Assembly: GCA_026413225.1 (NCBI GenBank) | Contig: CM048555.1 | Coordinates: 76,143,785-76,207,784 of the forward strand | DNA from: Otis tarda | Taxonomy: Eukaryota > Chordata > Aves > Otidiformes > Otididae | Reading direction: 5' to 3' | Length of the DNA stretch: 64,000 nt | Shown: positions 1 through 12,266 of the stretch, in pieces | Layout: the number at the start of each line of letters is the position of its first letter | Numbering within the stretch: position 1 is the first letter of the stretch | Program-made: the position numbers and the translations under genes | The notes under the pieces: model-generated | Told to the model about the DNA's origin: nothing | Seen by the model: only the letters and a program-made list of their open reading frames with translations | The model's database searches: none

Positions 1-3000
1 TTATCCCAGTAAAGCCTGAAGCAAAGACAAGTTCCTGCTCTGGGCTGGGTTCATGCCATACTAGCACTCAGGCAGATCTGTTTAATTTGGGTATTGTCCT
101 ACCGCACTGCGTTCAAACCCGTGTCAACCAGCACCCAAGCCATAGAGAGTTTCAAAAACTCTATGATGGCACCATTATAATCGCACGCACAAGTCAAACC
201 CTGCAGGAACACATGCAACATATTCCCTGCATGTCGGATTATCACACGCAAGGAGGCAGCTCATCTCTGGACATGTCCTCATGGAGAGTGCATCATGGAG
301 TAGCTAGTCTGAGGTCAGAGCTCAGTGTGTTCCCCATACCGTCACCATCACCGGTTCACTCCCTGAAACCCTCCAAATTCTAAACTTACTTGACACGAGC
401 ATTCAACTCATTGCCTTTCTATCCAACTACCACTCTTGCCCTCAGTCCTTGCAATGTCTCAACCAGCTTGTTCAAGGCAGAGACACCGCTCTCCTCGGGA
501 CACCAGAAGGGAGAGGAGGAGCAATTACCCAGGACCCCAACCCTCAGGTGAAGGCTGGTACCAGCCAGAGATGTCATCCCTGGAGATGGGTTGCCATCCC
601 CCTGGCCTGAAAGGAGCAGCCTGCAAGCACATCCATCGCTCAGCTGCGGGAGCCTGCAGCCCAGCAAATTAAGTATTCAGCAACCACTAAACTCACAAAT
701 AGACAGTAGGCGCCAGAATCCTCAGCTGTGGCTCTTTGGACTACACTAGACGTAGGCTGATTTAAGACAGCTGAGGATCCACACCACCATCCGGGCCAAG
801 TCCCGCTGGCCTACCTCAAGCTGATGGCTAGTTGACGTGACTGATGACTAAGATTTCCATTTAGCGTAACTCAAAGCATGAGCTGTGCCTATGTAGTGCT
901 ACCATTGTTGACTCCAGCCTTTTGTCTCGGGCTGTAACCGATAGGCCTAATAACCGAAATCATACTGCATGCATTCATTCACCCTCTTCGCAAACAGCAT
1001 GTTATTGAGCTCAGTGGTGAAAAGGCATGCACAAACACAATGGAGCTGGGATTAAGCCCAGCTGCATTACCAAAGTAAATACTTTTGCTGCTGACAGTTT
1101 GTCTGTAGGGATTTGGAGAAAAGTTTTGTGCATCTACTTAGGCAACATATGGTTTTATTTTCCCTGTTAACAAAAACAGTAGTGGTCAAAAGTCAACACC
1201 CTCTGATGACTGTTCGGTGGCCAATGTGGAATGGGCTTGGTGGTCTAAGTCCAGTTCCTTACATGTCCACATAAAAATGATCCTCTTCCTGCATTCCTCT
1301 CTCACTTGGCACTGTGGTTTACAGTCTCCGCAAGGAAGCTGAGGGGTTTTTGAGGTTAATCTCATCTGTCCTCCTCCTGATTGAAAGCCATTGGTGATGT
1401 GGTTTGAGTTAAGATACCTTGCTAGCTTCTTTAATTCCGCTTGTGATGAAAACCCCTTCAAAATCTCTTTCCTTGAAGCCTGAAGAGAGTCAGAATTAAT
1501 CTGTGTTAGCCAGCGGCCAGGGCATACCAGCTAGTCAGACTTCTAAAGCAAACACAGAGTCGATGAGGACGAGCACCATGCCAAGAACACAAATGGTCTG
1601 AATTTAGCCCTTCATCTCCAAACCAAATGCGTGCTGTTCTCCAAAGATCTCTGCAACACTCAATCAACAGCTGGTCACCTTCACATCTGAAACCGACAAG
1701 AAAATCCGCAAGGGCCTGTCTTTATATTTGGCGATGACTTCAATGGGGTGGTAAAGGGCAAAAAGTTGGCTGAGCTTCCATGGATGCCCATCTCACATAG
1801 CTCCAGTGAAGTTATTGGCAGATACTGGCACTCAGCATCGCTGGGGAGAAAAAACCAACCACCACCATCCAACCCTCCATAGCTGATACCCCTACAAAAT
1901 TTTAAAGCTTTCAAGGTGCAAACAGGTCTTGTCTACACTGCGGTAATGAGAATTACAGCAACTACAGAACAACTGCTAACTGCATCTGCAGGACCGGAGG
2001 CAGCCTGAGAACTGCGAAGGGGTGTTAACTAGACCTGCCGCATGAAGTAATTGTTTTTAAGGGAGTGTATCCAAGCTGGAACACAGCAGTGCAGAACATG
2101 CACACTAAGACAGGTGTAATCCCAGGCATGGTGGGTGGGAAGCAAGGCTGGAAAATCACAACTAAGAAGCCAAGTGGTGTTGCATAATCCAGACTTCCCC
2201 GCCAAGAGGAAGGTACACAGCTTCAAGGGCCAGATCCTGCGTGATGACCAGCTACTCCTACAATGTGTTTGCCCTCCTCAGATGTTACTGACATTTCTGG
2301 AAGCTGAAGGTCCAAAGTATTTTACAGGGGATGATCAAACCTGCCTGTGGACAGCCAGTGATGGGCAGACAGCCAGTGCTGAAGGAGCTAAACCAAGAAG
2401 AGAAAATGCTGCAGCTCAGGTTGACACGCAAAGGGAGCTCGCAAACTGGCCATCACAGTCCCACGGTCGCACATGCATCCATCCTCGGAGAGAAAAGGTA
2501 AAGGCAGAAATTGTTTCTGTTCCTGTGAAAGACAATCAGAGAAAACAAAAGCTTATCTTAATGCTTTTCTGCAGAAGTTCAGGGGTGTTCATTCAAAAAG
2601 CAACAACTGAAAAATGTTTGGTTTCTGGCAATCCAAAAGTGGAAACTTTTTGGCCACAAACCAACACAATTTGGGGTTTCTGGGTTTTGGTTTTGTTTTG
2701 GGTTTTCGCCAAACTCTTTTTGCTTTCTTTTGCCAAAAAAACTGCACATTTTTCAAGCTTTTTCTTTCTCAATGAAAACCCTAACATTGTTGTTGAAATT
2801 GGACATTTCCCACAGAATTTTTTTAATTTTTTCAAAGGCATTTTCGGCAAAAAGAATGTTTTGAATGAACAATTTCATCCAGCTCTGTAAGCAGATTCCT
2901 TGGAGGGACTATCACACCCTCACTTTTATCTCTTCTCCCCAGCTCATTCTTCTCACTCACAGGACTCAGAGCTGTGACCATGGTCTTGTTTTGACCACCA

Positions 3001-4869
3001 TGTGGCCAAGCTTTACAGCTGTGGACCAGTCGTGCTGACCTCCCTGGGGACAAACAACTCAGTGGTGGGAATGGCTTGAGCTTTTTCTGTGAAATACCAA
3101 GTATCTCTGTGGAAATTAAGAAATGTGTAAAGGAAAATTATTATCTGGAGTCTAGACTGAGCAGTTCTTGTACTTGGACAACATTTGGGCTCGTGGTTCT
3201 GGGAGATGAAGGTGCTGGTACCTGTCCTTCAAACCATGGATTCATTAGAGCTGCTGGCCCTGGGTCCACCATAAGCTCCACAAAGTACATGGCTGATACA
3301 GTCTGCATTAATATTCAAGGTTTGGCACAGGAAAAGTGGATGTGAAAAATGGACAGGAAAAAGTAGATATTATGGACTTCTGACACAAACACAATACTAG
3401 TGACTAAAAAGACAATTAAGAACTTCAGTACTTTTCTACTCCAAGAACTGAACTCAGAGATGGAGCTGAAGAGCGATCCCAACTCAGAACTGAGAAAATC
3501 AGTGTTTGCACCCTGTCTCCAGGGATAGCTTTGATCTGACCCAATACTGAAACCAGAAACTGCACAGAAGTGAGGGAAATTTGGACTGGAGTCTGAGTTC
3601 CAGAGTTTAGACTGCACTTTTACGAGGCAGATCCAAACTACAATAACAAATCTCAACTTCCTGCAGTTCTATGAATGTGAATTTGGATCGGATTTTGAAT
3701 TTCACTCTTCCAACCAATCTCCCATTAAATGGCCATTGAAAGAGCCATTCTTTGCCCAGTTAAAACTAAGAGATCTTGGAATCTTTATAACAAAGCAGAG
3801 CTTTCTTATGACTGCTTTTTTCCTGGAAGTATCCTCTTTTCTTGCTTTCCAGGTCTGTTTGGATATTTTCTTTGGTTGAGACACTGAACTCAATATTTGA
3901 TGACCCTGACAGAACTGGGACTTCTGTGAGGAAGGCCAGGAGTAGGAAAGCCAACATGGGAAGGGCAAGCACACATGTCAGTGGCAAGTGGAAGAATATG
4001 CCAGGAGGGAGAGGGGAGGTGAAAAGTCTCAAAATTGCGTTTGTCACACAGCAAAATTGCCAACTCGGAGGACTTTGAGCAGGATGTTTGGAAACATCAG
4101 CCAAGACAAGAGTTGATGACAGGAAGAGTTAGAGAAGAAAAGGAATTAAGGAATGGGTGGCTGAGGAGGAGGCAAGCCAGGGGCTGGTTACAAGGATGGA
4201 GGTATCTGCCAGGATTTGGGGACAAGTCAGGGATAAGGACCAGGGTCAGAGTGGCTGGTAGGTTCTCAAAGGGCAGTTGAAGAGAAGAGGGTAATGAGTG
4301 ATTAAGAGACTTGGGTGGTTGGTGAGAAAGAGGAGCAGATGACGTTTTGCTTTTCTTTTTTTTTTTTCCCCACATTTGGATAATAACAGCCCTCACACTA
4401 TTTTTAATCTGATTTTCAGCAAAGTTTACTTAAGCCTTGACATAGTGTAACGCTGCCAGTCAGCTGAGCCATGGTTAACAGTGCTGTCCCCTAAGCCCAA
4501 GGCAAGCAAGGCAAGGGGAATAAATTAGTTTAAATCTCTGCAAAACGTTTTCCCGTTGCAACAGGCTGAAAGCACGGACGCAGTAAATTGCTGTGATTCA
4601 GCTTACTGCTAAGTCATGCATCTGTATCTTCCAAATACAGAAGATACAACCTATCGTTAATATAAACCTAGAAACAAGCCAAAATACCAGCACAGGCTGG
4701 TTTTGGAGGCCCTTAAGCAGAGTAGTTAGCCTGGAAGGTGAGCTGGGGCTGCTTGTGATGAAAGCCCCACAAATGGAGAGGTGAGCGAAGTGCCAGACAG
4801 CCCTGGGAGAGAAGGAAATATTTATATTGATTTATTCTGACATTTGAACTGTAATGTCCTTATAATAAA
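1..4869. other. Intergenic, no gene seen
   Basis: Mixed-composition vertebrate intergenic DNA. Open frames here, including a 251-codon one at 2135-2890, run through the repeat block at 2.6 kb and show no known domain. Nothing else is recognised. Confidence 0.75.
2590..2890. repeat. Old dispersed-repeat-like block rich in GAAAAA/TTTTTGCC
   Basis: About 300 bases dominated by variants of TTTTTGCCAAAA, GGAAACTTTTTGGCC and AATTTTTTTAATTTTTTC. It ends in CATCCAGCTCTG, in an otherwise mixed-composition region. Its internal symmetry recalls very old non-autonomous DNA transposons of amniotes, but I cannot name a family. Confidence 0.35.
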
Positions 4870-4970
4870 CCAAGCCCTAGGAGTGGGTGTTATTTGGATT
4901 GTCTTGACACCAGATAGTGAGGAACCCAAGAAGGGGAAACTGAGGCAGGGCCAAGGTTTGATGTCCAGCT
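4870..4970 (-). repeat. MIR-like SINE scrap, antisense
   Basis: GGGGAAACTGAGGCAGGGCC with flanking GAGGAACCCAAGAAG resembles the reverse complement of the MIR SINE core region, which is present at low copy across amniotes. Heavily eroded. Confidence 0.45.
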
Positions 4971-5550
4971 GCATAAGCTCCTTCTGTGGTCCTTTACCAG
5001 GACTGTTTTCACCCATCGTGCACTCACACAGTTAAGAGGATCTAGGAAGCTACGATTCCTTTGCTTTCCAAAGCCGTTACTCAGGAAAAGAGTAATTAAG
5101 TGGCGGTGTTATTACAGCAGGTCCTCGAGTCTCCAGCGGCAATTAGACAGGCGTCAGCTACTGGGCGGGATTTCCCACTGTCCAGCTGTGTAATTATCGT
5201 GGCAGTTAAGCCAAAATCACTCAACAAAGAAAACCAGCTGCAGGCTGCGGGTCTGGGAGATAACACATGTCCAGCAAAGAGAGAGACAGTAACCTGTTCT
5301 TCTCTGCATTTTTCCAAAAGATCAATGAAGACAACCACACCACATTCCTGTAGAGGAGCAGGTAGCAACATCGATTTCTGGGGAGCACCTGGAATAAGAA
5401 TCAGGGGTACAGTACAGCTCACTATGGGTTTTCTTGGAGAGTTGAATATTTTGAGGGCTGTCTTTAATAACCCCAATAAAGCACTGAAGTGGACTTTGAG
5501 TGATGGAAAAGCTTTGGCTTTGTTTCCTGAAAGCAGAAGATTTCTGTTGC

Positions 5551-5612
5551 CTGTGACCTTGAGTAGCCTCCTGCCTCAGTTTCCCCATCTCTAAAATGAT
5601 CATATCTGTGTT
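5551..5612 (+). repeat. MIR-like SINE scrap, sense
   Basis: CTGCCTCAGTTTCCCCATCT followed by CTAAAATGATCATA is the characteristic MIR phrase. Only about 60 bases are recognisable. Confidence 0.6.
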
Positions 5613-8600
5613 AGATACTTCTCTGGTTCTCTCAGCCACATCGCATGATGCCTTCAGACAAACTGGATAGAGCCCAGACCACTGGACAGAGCCCAGATCA
5701 CAGCTCTGGGGCTTTCTTCTGCCTTTCTGTGCCACCAGATGGGTCTTCAAGAGGTGTCTTCCCTGTCTATGGTCACAAGGCTCTTGATTGTGTGTGAAAT
5801 GGCCATTAGTATCTCCAAAGCTGTTCTTCCCTCCCAGCAACGAGCTGCCTGCCAGAAGTGATGGCTTATGCACAAGAGGGAGTAGAAAGCCAAGCACAGG
5901 AGAGACAAACTGGGCTGCTGGCATGAGTGGGAGAGCAACTGGAGATGTTTGGAAAAGCATATGCAGCTCCTTGCCATGGATCAGCAATGTGTTTACAGGT
6001 GTAGCAGAACAAAAGCAGGTTAAGAGAATGAGGAGAAGCTGCAACTAGGGAATACACCACCACCAGTGCAGTGTCATCTCCGCCTTGCAAGCTACACGCC
6101 AGGTCCTGCCGACCCGTGTAGGTAGAGAGGCTTCCCCTGGTTGTTTCTGGTGTGCAGGTGTCCTGGCACATCGCAGCATGGTGTAGATCTGGCTGTGAGG
6201 AGCTCAGCATGAGTCGCACATCCAGCATGTGGCAATGGCCAGGACTGGACACAGGACCCATCTGGACCTCCTGGAATGAAGGATGGTGTGAGACACAAGG
6301 CCCTTGGAAAAGAAGGACAAGCACAAAAGCCAACATTTTCCAGAGTAACAGCATGAAGACATTTATTTCCATTTATATGTAGTAGTTCCCTACCTAATTC
6401 CCGTTTCATATCACCATCCAAAGCCATCTCTGTGCTTTCATCTGAATTTATTTGGAGCAATCCTCTCCTTTCCTTCAAACAGCCAAGCAGGTCCTTTTCG
6501 ATAGGTCCCTAATGAACACTATTTACTTGGTGGACAAGGGACAGGCCTCACTTGATCTGCTGCATGACAAGCTCGTTGCTTTCATGAAGGTCCCAGCCAC
6601 AACCTCTAACTACATTCTCAGCATCTGTGCAAATCTGCTGACCATTAGCAAATGCCTTCTCAGAGGGCTCTTCAACCTGCAAATCCATTTGCACTTAAAT
6701 TGCCCGACGCACAGCACTTGGCCTAGATGAGTAACGAAGTGTGTGACCTTCCGCCAATCAAGCATTGCTAATATCTCAACTATTTCAAATGTTTAATAAC
6801 TTAATTTAATGCAGCGAGAACGATTTGATTGAATGCATAATATCTGTAGCAGCTAATTAACCACAGTAGCCCAGAGAGGTCTTGGACTTCATACAACCTT
6901 TCAATATAATTACACATTTTTAACAGCAAAATGAATTTAAATCCAACCTGACACAGCAATCCATCTTCATCTCCAGACAAAAGGCAGCACACGCGGTATT
7001 AACATTTAAACAAAGGCCATGGGCAGCGGAGAGAGACAAGGAGCATTAGCAGATGTGCAGAATGAATTACTGACAGCGCTGCTGGAGGGGAGGGGTGGAA
7101 AAGTGCATTGTGTACAGGTTGGACGTACAACATGGCCACTCACTTTGCTGGCTTTGCCTGTAATCCATAAGTTTATAGACTTCATGGCAAAGGCAGGGCC
7201 CTTTGGGTCTACCTACGTCTCTTCTGGAGGACCAGGTGTGTTACTGACTCATCCTCCTCCTTCATGTGCAGCATGCCACACACCAGCAGGCATGGGCGGT
7301 CATATCCTTGCTTCTATGAGAGCATCTTCCCAGCAAAGTGAATCCAAACACAATAATCCCCACCCTCCTCTGTGCCTGGGTAAGCAAGAAAATGTCCCAA
7401 TGCTCTTCTTACTCCCATCTTGCAGTGACCCATGGGATCTCTACCCTCCTGTGAGTCACTCCAGGAGCTTCTCCTGGAGCATCTTCTCTCCTATCTTGGC
7501 TTGCAGGGATGTGAGGATTTGAGTACGGAGTTTCTGGGGTCAGGAACTTTGGCAACACTTGCTGTAACCATGATAGGGATTATACTGGACTTTAGGACAC
7601 TAGGGGGGATTCATGGCCTCCTAATGTGGCATTTCAAGTAGTTCAGGGGAGTTGGAGGCATCTGTTCCTCTTCACTGGCTGTAAAACACATCAGATGTGT
7701 GATTCAGGAAGGAAATAGGTTTGGGTCCATCCTATATGCAGAGCATCTCTGAGCACAAAGCTTTTGTTGGCATTAATGGATGCAAGAAACGTGGCATGGG
7801 GTCACTTATTGCAAAGCCCTGACATTCAGTGGTGTCTGACCTGAAAACTCAACAACCACGAGACAGCTTCCCAGCTACCTCCCAGGTACAAATAGCAAGA
7901 GAGGAAGAATACATCTGGAGTTTTAATTTGCTTTCTTGGTTTGAGCCTTCTGCATTCAGAGAGCCTCCCCTAAAAGTCATGAAGGTGAGAAGCAAATTTT
8001 AAGTGAAAGGTGAGAGTTCTCCTTCAACAAGCAACCACCTGCCCTCAGCTGCTTGGACAAGGCATTTTAAGCCTCTCTGGAGCCTGGACTACTGTGAAGT
8101 CCATTCAGTTCATTTCTGTGGAAGTGCTCCCAATTCACACAGGTGTAAATAAGAACAGGATTAGACTGACAGTAAAACAGACAAAAACTCAGTAAGAATA
8201 AAACACAGCTGTCCTACAATCATGATAGTGAGTAGCATTAGTGGATATTAGTAGCTCAGAATAAATAAATAGGACATAAAGGAACTATTTGTTCTTGCAG
8301 TTAAGAACTTTTCAGATTCCTACTTAGACTATATCTGTCAAAGATGTTTTTTCTCCAAGAGTTTATGAAACATCACCATAAATCTGTCCCATGTAGAGTT
8401 TTAATTGCCGAGTTCAAAACTAGGCTGACTCTGCCAAATGTGATAGCATCAGCTGGTGGCGTCATTTGTCTTTGTTACAGGCAAATAAACCAGCGAGTTA
8501 ATCAAAGGGGATGAAAAATGAGCTGGTTTCGTTTTTTGGAGTCCTGAACCCAATTCCTTCTGCTTTCTTCTTACCAGTCTGCACCAAAATGCCAACAGCA

Positions 8601-11600
8601 CCAGCTGGCCAAAAGGCACTCATTCAAAAATCTATTGTAGACAACACATAGGCACATTCTCAGCTGATAAAATCAAGGACAAACAGGAGGAGATAGCAGT
8701 AAGTAGGAGACAAAGAGGAAAAAAACATTCTCTGGACAACGTAGCTGAAGGAGATGAGCAGATAGGCAGTCACTGCTGCTCAGACAGCACTTCAGTCCAA
8801 GCCCTTCCATATCAAACCGCCGTGAGGTGTCTCTGGAAGGACAGAGTGGTGAAACGTATTCTTCTGAGGGCCCCTTGGACTACTGCATAATATAAGCAGA
8901 GATCAAAACCTGAATGAGTCCGAGGGTTTGGGAATCCCGTTTGTCAGCAATATCTTGCCTGTGAGCTCAGACATGGGCTTCTGCTAATCCTACGCGAATC
9001 CCAACCACGAGGTGCTGTTTGACCACGTGACCGCTGTCCTTCTCTTGCAGACAGAAACCGGGAATTATTGCTTGCAAATCTTTACTCTTAGTATGCCGGG
9101 AGACCTAACGTATTTCATGCAGTAACTCAAATTGATCGAGCAGGCTCCCTGTCTCTCAAGAGATTCAAAGGGTTCCCTTTACATCCCCTTTAGAGACTTC
9201 TAGCTCCTCTGAGTCACTGTGAAGTGATGTGACAAGTACCACACTGGAAGTCTGTGAGGATGTACAGGCACTCGCAGATGACCCCAGTGATGGGTTTAAC
9301 ATTGGAACTGACGGCTGAGTGTACACGCTTCTGGCCTGTTACAACTGCAAAGTAAATGTATGAGCTGAAACCTTTGCACCTTGCAATTGTCAATACGTGC
9401 CTTATGGTTGACCCTGGGACAGAGCCCAGGTCTTCCAAGTCCGCGGCCAACACCAGCAAGAGCATGTCTCCCCATTCTCAATGTTTTGAAGATGTCTTCT
9501 CATACTTTTTTTTCCCCATTTGTCCATCCCCCACTACCAAACTTTACAATGAATATAATGCCAGTAATCCTGAGCCTACATTTGTGGAGAAATGGAAGAC
9601 TAAGAGCAAAAGAGGGTCTTCTGCACAGCTCTGTCCTCATTCTCCACCCAAATGCTCTTACTCCTGCTACAAAAGTCCCAAAATCTTGCTTGTATAACAG
9701 TTTCACATCTCCTGCTATTTCTCTTTCTTGGTTTTCCCTCTCTTTAACAAGAAAATCACACTTTACTTCCATCATCCCTTGACCTGAAGTTTGTTCAGGT
9801 AGGATCAGAACAGGTATAGGGTGAGGATCAGATACTTCTCCACAACCATCTGGGACTCCTTTTAACTCCATCTTTTTGGTATCTTCACATCTGGAGATGA
9901 GCAGGTTTGGCCCTGCCCAGGTGCTGCTCTCCTGGTTGGGGGTCAGATGGGGCAAGGTGAGCTACTCAGCTTTGCACTTTGAGATGCTGGAAGAAAAAAA
10001 AAAAAGCTGTTTTCTTCCGCAATATACATGGAATAGCTTTCTCAATACATGTGGAAGAGGTGGAGAGAATAGTGACATTCTCTTCGCTCAGAGTTCCCAC
10101 AGTTTTTAGGACTTTTAAGCTTTCCCCAGAAAAGTGAGGACTTTACCCAATAACACAACAGCATCTGTGAAAAAAAAAAAAAAAACAAAATGGTAATTTA
10201 AAGAAAAACAAAGTTGCCTCTCCCAGGGCTTGATCTTATGTTCTCTGAATTTGACCTCTCATCCACTAATGTGCATGAAAATACCCTCCACAATGAAACA
10301 TTTCTTCATAGGCAATTATCTTAATTTTTATTACACAGGAATTCCTTTTCCTGTCAGACGGGATTTGGGTGAGCTGAGTGTTGCTCATGGCATCTCTAGT
10401 TCCTCCCAACAGATATTATGGTGGATGATCTCACAAAATGTGCATTTCCCCTCCACACAGGTTTCAAAACGGGACCACATCCCTACAGATTTCCTACAGC
10501 CTAGGAGGAGGGTGTATCTGTTTTTTTCCTCCAACTCAACAAGAGCGTCGGTCAGACATGCTACAAGTTTTTAGGAAGCAAAGATTGAGATAGAAGAAAG
10601 AAATGTCATTGTAATAAACAAGTGGATAACAAATATATGCTACAAAAAGAAAAAAAAAAAGGAATAAGCTGGAAGAAAGAATAAGTATGAAGGAAACTTG
10701 GAAAAACTGGTAGAGCAGAAAGTTTCTGCAGGTAGGACGTATGACCAGGATGCCTTCTGTGGCATCCAGCCACAATGCAGCAACCAGCACCCTGGCATAG
10801 TGCATACGATAGCAGTTGGCCTCAGAGGTCAAATCATCCTACAAGGCTCAACATCGTCGCTTTTACTACAATATCTTGAATCTCTTGAGCTGATGTCTAC
10901 TGAAGATAGTCTTTGTATCCCCACTTCTGGCAGCGCAGAGCATTGGTCATGGTCTCAGACCCCGGTGTCCTGTGCCAATGGCTCACTACATCGGCATGTT
11001 CCCTTTCTGAAAGCAGAAACCAAACCAAAACCATGTGTCGTCTTGCCAAAACTTACAACTCCAGATCTCATGACCTCTGAAATCTCAGATCCTAGAAGCA
11101 AGGCTTTTACCTCTACCTGGAAAGAATTCCTTGGTGGAGAGCATCCTGTCCCATACATTCATACAAAAAGGAAAATAGCGCATGTTTTCATTCAGCCCTG
11201 CCAATGAGCTCTCAGCCCCACTGAAGAGAGCCATTGTGGAGCAACTGCATTATAAAAGATGTTAAGACCTCTTCCAGACCATAAAATATGCAACAAAACA
11301 GAGTGCCAAATACCAGTCCTTTCCATGGCCCAAGACAAAGAGCCGCCCTGCAAAGCATTAATCCCTGCAGCTGCCTTGAACTATTCATGTCTCTCAGCTT
11401 TACGTAAGGAGCCATTCCATTCTGGCTACCACTCTCCCCAAAACAGAGATTTGCAGAGTCTTTAACACAATTAAAGGTCATTCTGTGAACAGAGAACCCA
11501 AAGATTTGAATGAGAGACTGACTTCTTAGCAGAGAAGGCCAGACTATTTATTTTCAGTGGAGATTAAATTTACCCAAAATTGAGGTTATGACTGTTTCTC

Positions 11601-12090
11601 CCTTACAAACATCAACACTCCTTTCTTTTATCTGATAGCTTCATGGTCAGTACATTCACTTAGACTACGAGGGACCCTGCTCCAATTTCCTTGTCTTCCT
11701 GGGACAATCTCAACATCTCCCATCTTGCTGCTCCAAACCACCAGACCACAGGACAGAGCTACACAACGAAGCATTACCAAAGCCCAGTGGGTTTTCTTAT
11801 CAAGGTCAGTTCCGCAGGAGAAGCGTGCTGTCCCATGGGCCAGCCGGGAACCACGCACCATCTCCTGCTGCTGGAGATGGCAGCCTCCAGCTTCAGCTGA
11901 CACCCAAGAGAATGTGACCTATAGAAGACACAAAACCACCTTCAGAAATGCATGAAGCATCATCATTTGCTGATCTCTGGGCAAAATATACTCCCAATCC
12001 AGACACGGGCTGCAATGTGCCATCTGAGTCAGCCTGTTATAGACCTCTGGTGGAATTTTTCATTTTCTCTTACTGACACTATTAAACTTC
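5613..12090. other. Intergenic, no gene seen
   Basis: Contains the AT-rich block at 6.7-7.0 kb and short A runs at about 9.99, 10.17 and 10.65 kb. No exon with matching splice signals and protein similarity was found. Confidence 0.75.
6730..6995. promoter_or_regulatory. AT-rich block with TAATTA sites, possible non-coding conserved element
   Basis: A sharply AT-rich, repeat-free stretch. It has two TAATTA palindromes (6854-6859 and 6907-6912), CCAATCAAGC, TTTAATAACTTAATTTAATG and GATTTGATTGAATGC. This composition is common in deeply conserved vertebrate enhancers. No ORF or transposon explains it. Function is inference only. Confidence 0.25.
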
Positions 12091-12266
12091 TGTTGCACAG
12101 AGAGGAGGTTGATGCCACATCCCTGGAAACATTCAAGGCCAGGTTGAATGGGGCTCTGAGCAACATGATCTGGTTGGTGATGTCCCTGCTCCTTGCAGAG
12201 GTGTTGGACTGGATGGTCTTTAAAGGTGACTTCCAACCCAAACTATTCTGTGATTCTATGATAATA
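12091..12266 (+). mobile_element. CR1 LINE 3' end, plus strand
   Basis: Carries CTGGAAACATTCAAGGCCAG, GATGTCCCTGCTCCTTGCAG and CTTCCAACCCAAACTATTCT, with a GATTCTATGATAAT tail. Somewhat more diverged than the copy at 34.3 kb. Confidence 0.93.

Noticed and set aside
2135..2890. 251-codon open frame on the plus strand
   Set aside because: Its second half is translated low-complexity repeat rich in F and K. There is no domain, and no splice or start context supports it.
5322..6044. 240-codon open frame on the minus strand
   Set aside because: No recognisable domain. It overlaps a MIR-like scrap and open frames on the other strand, so it looks like a chance frame.
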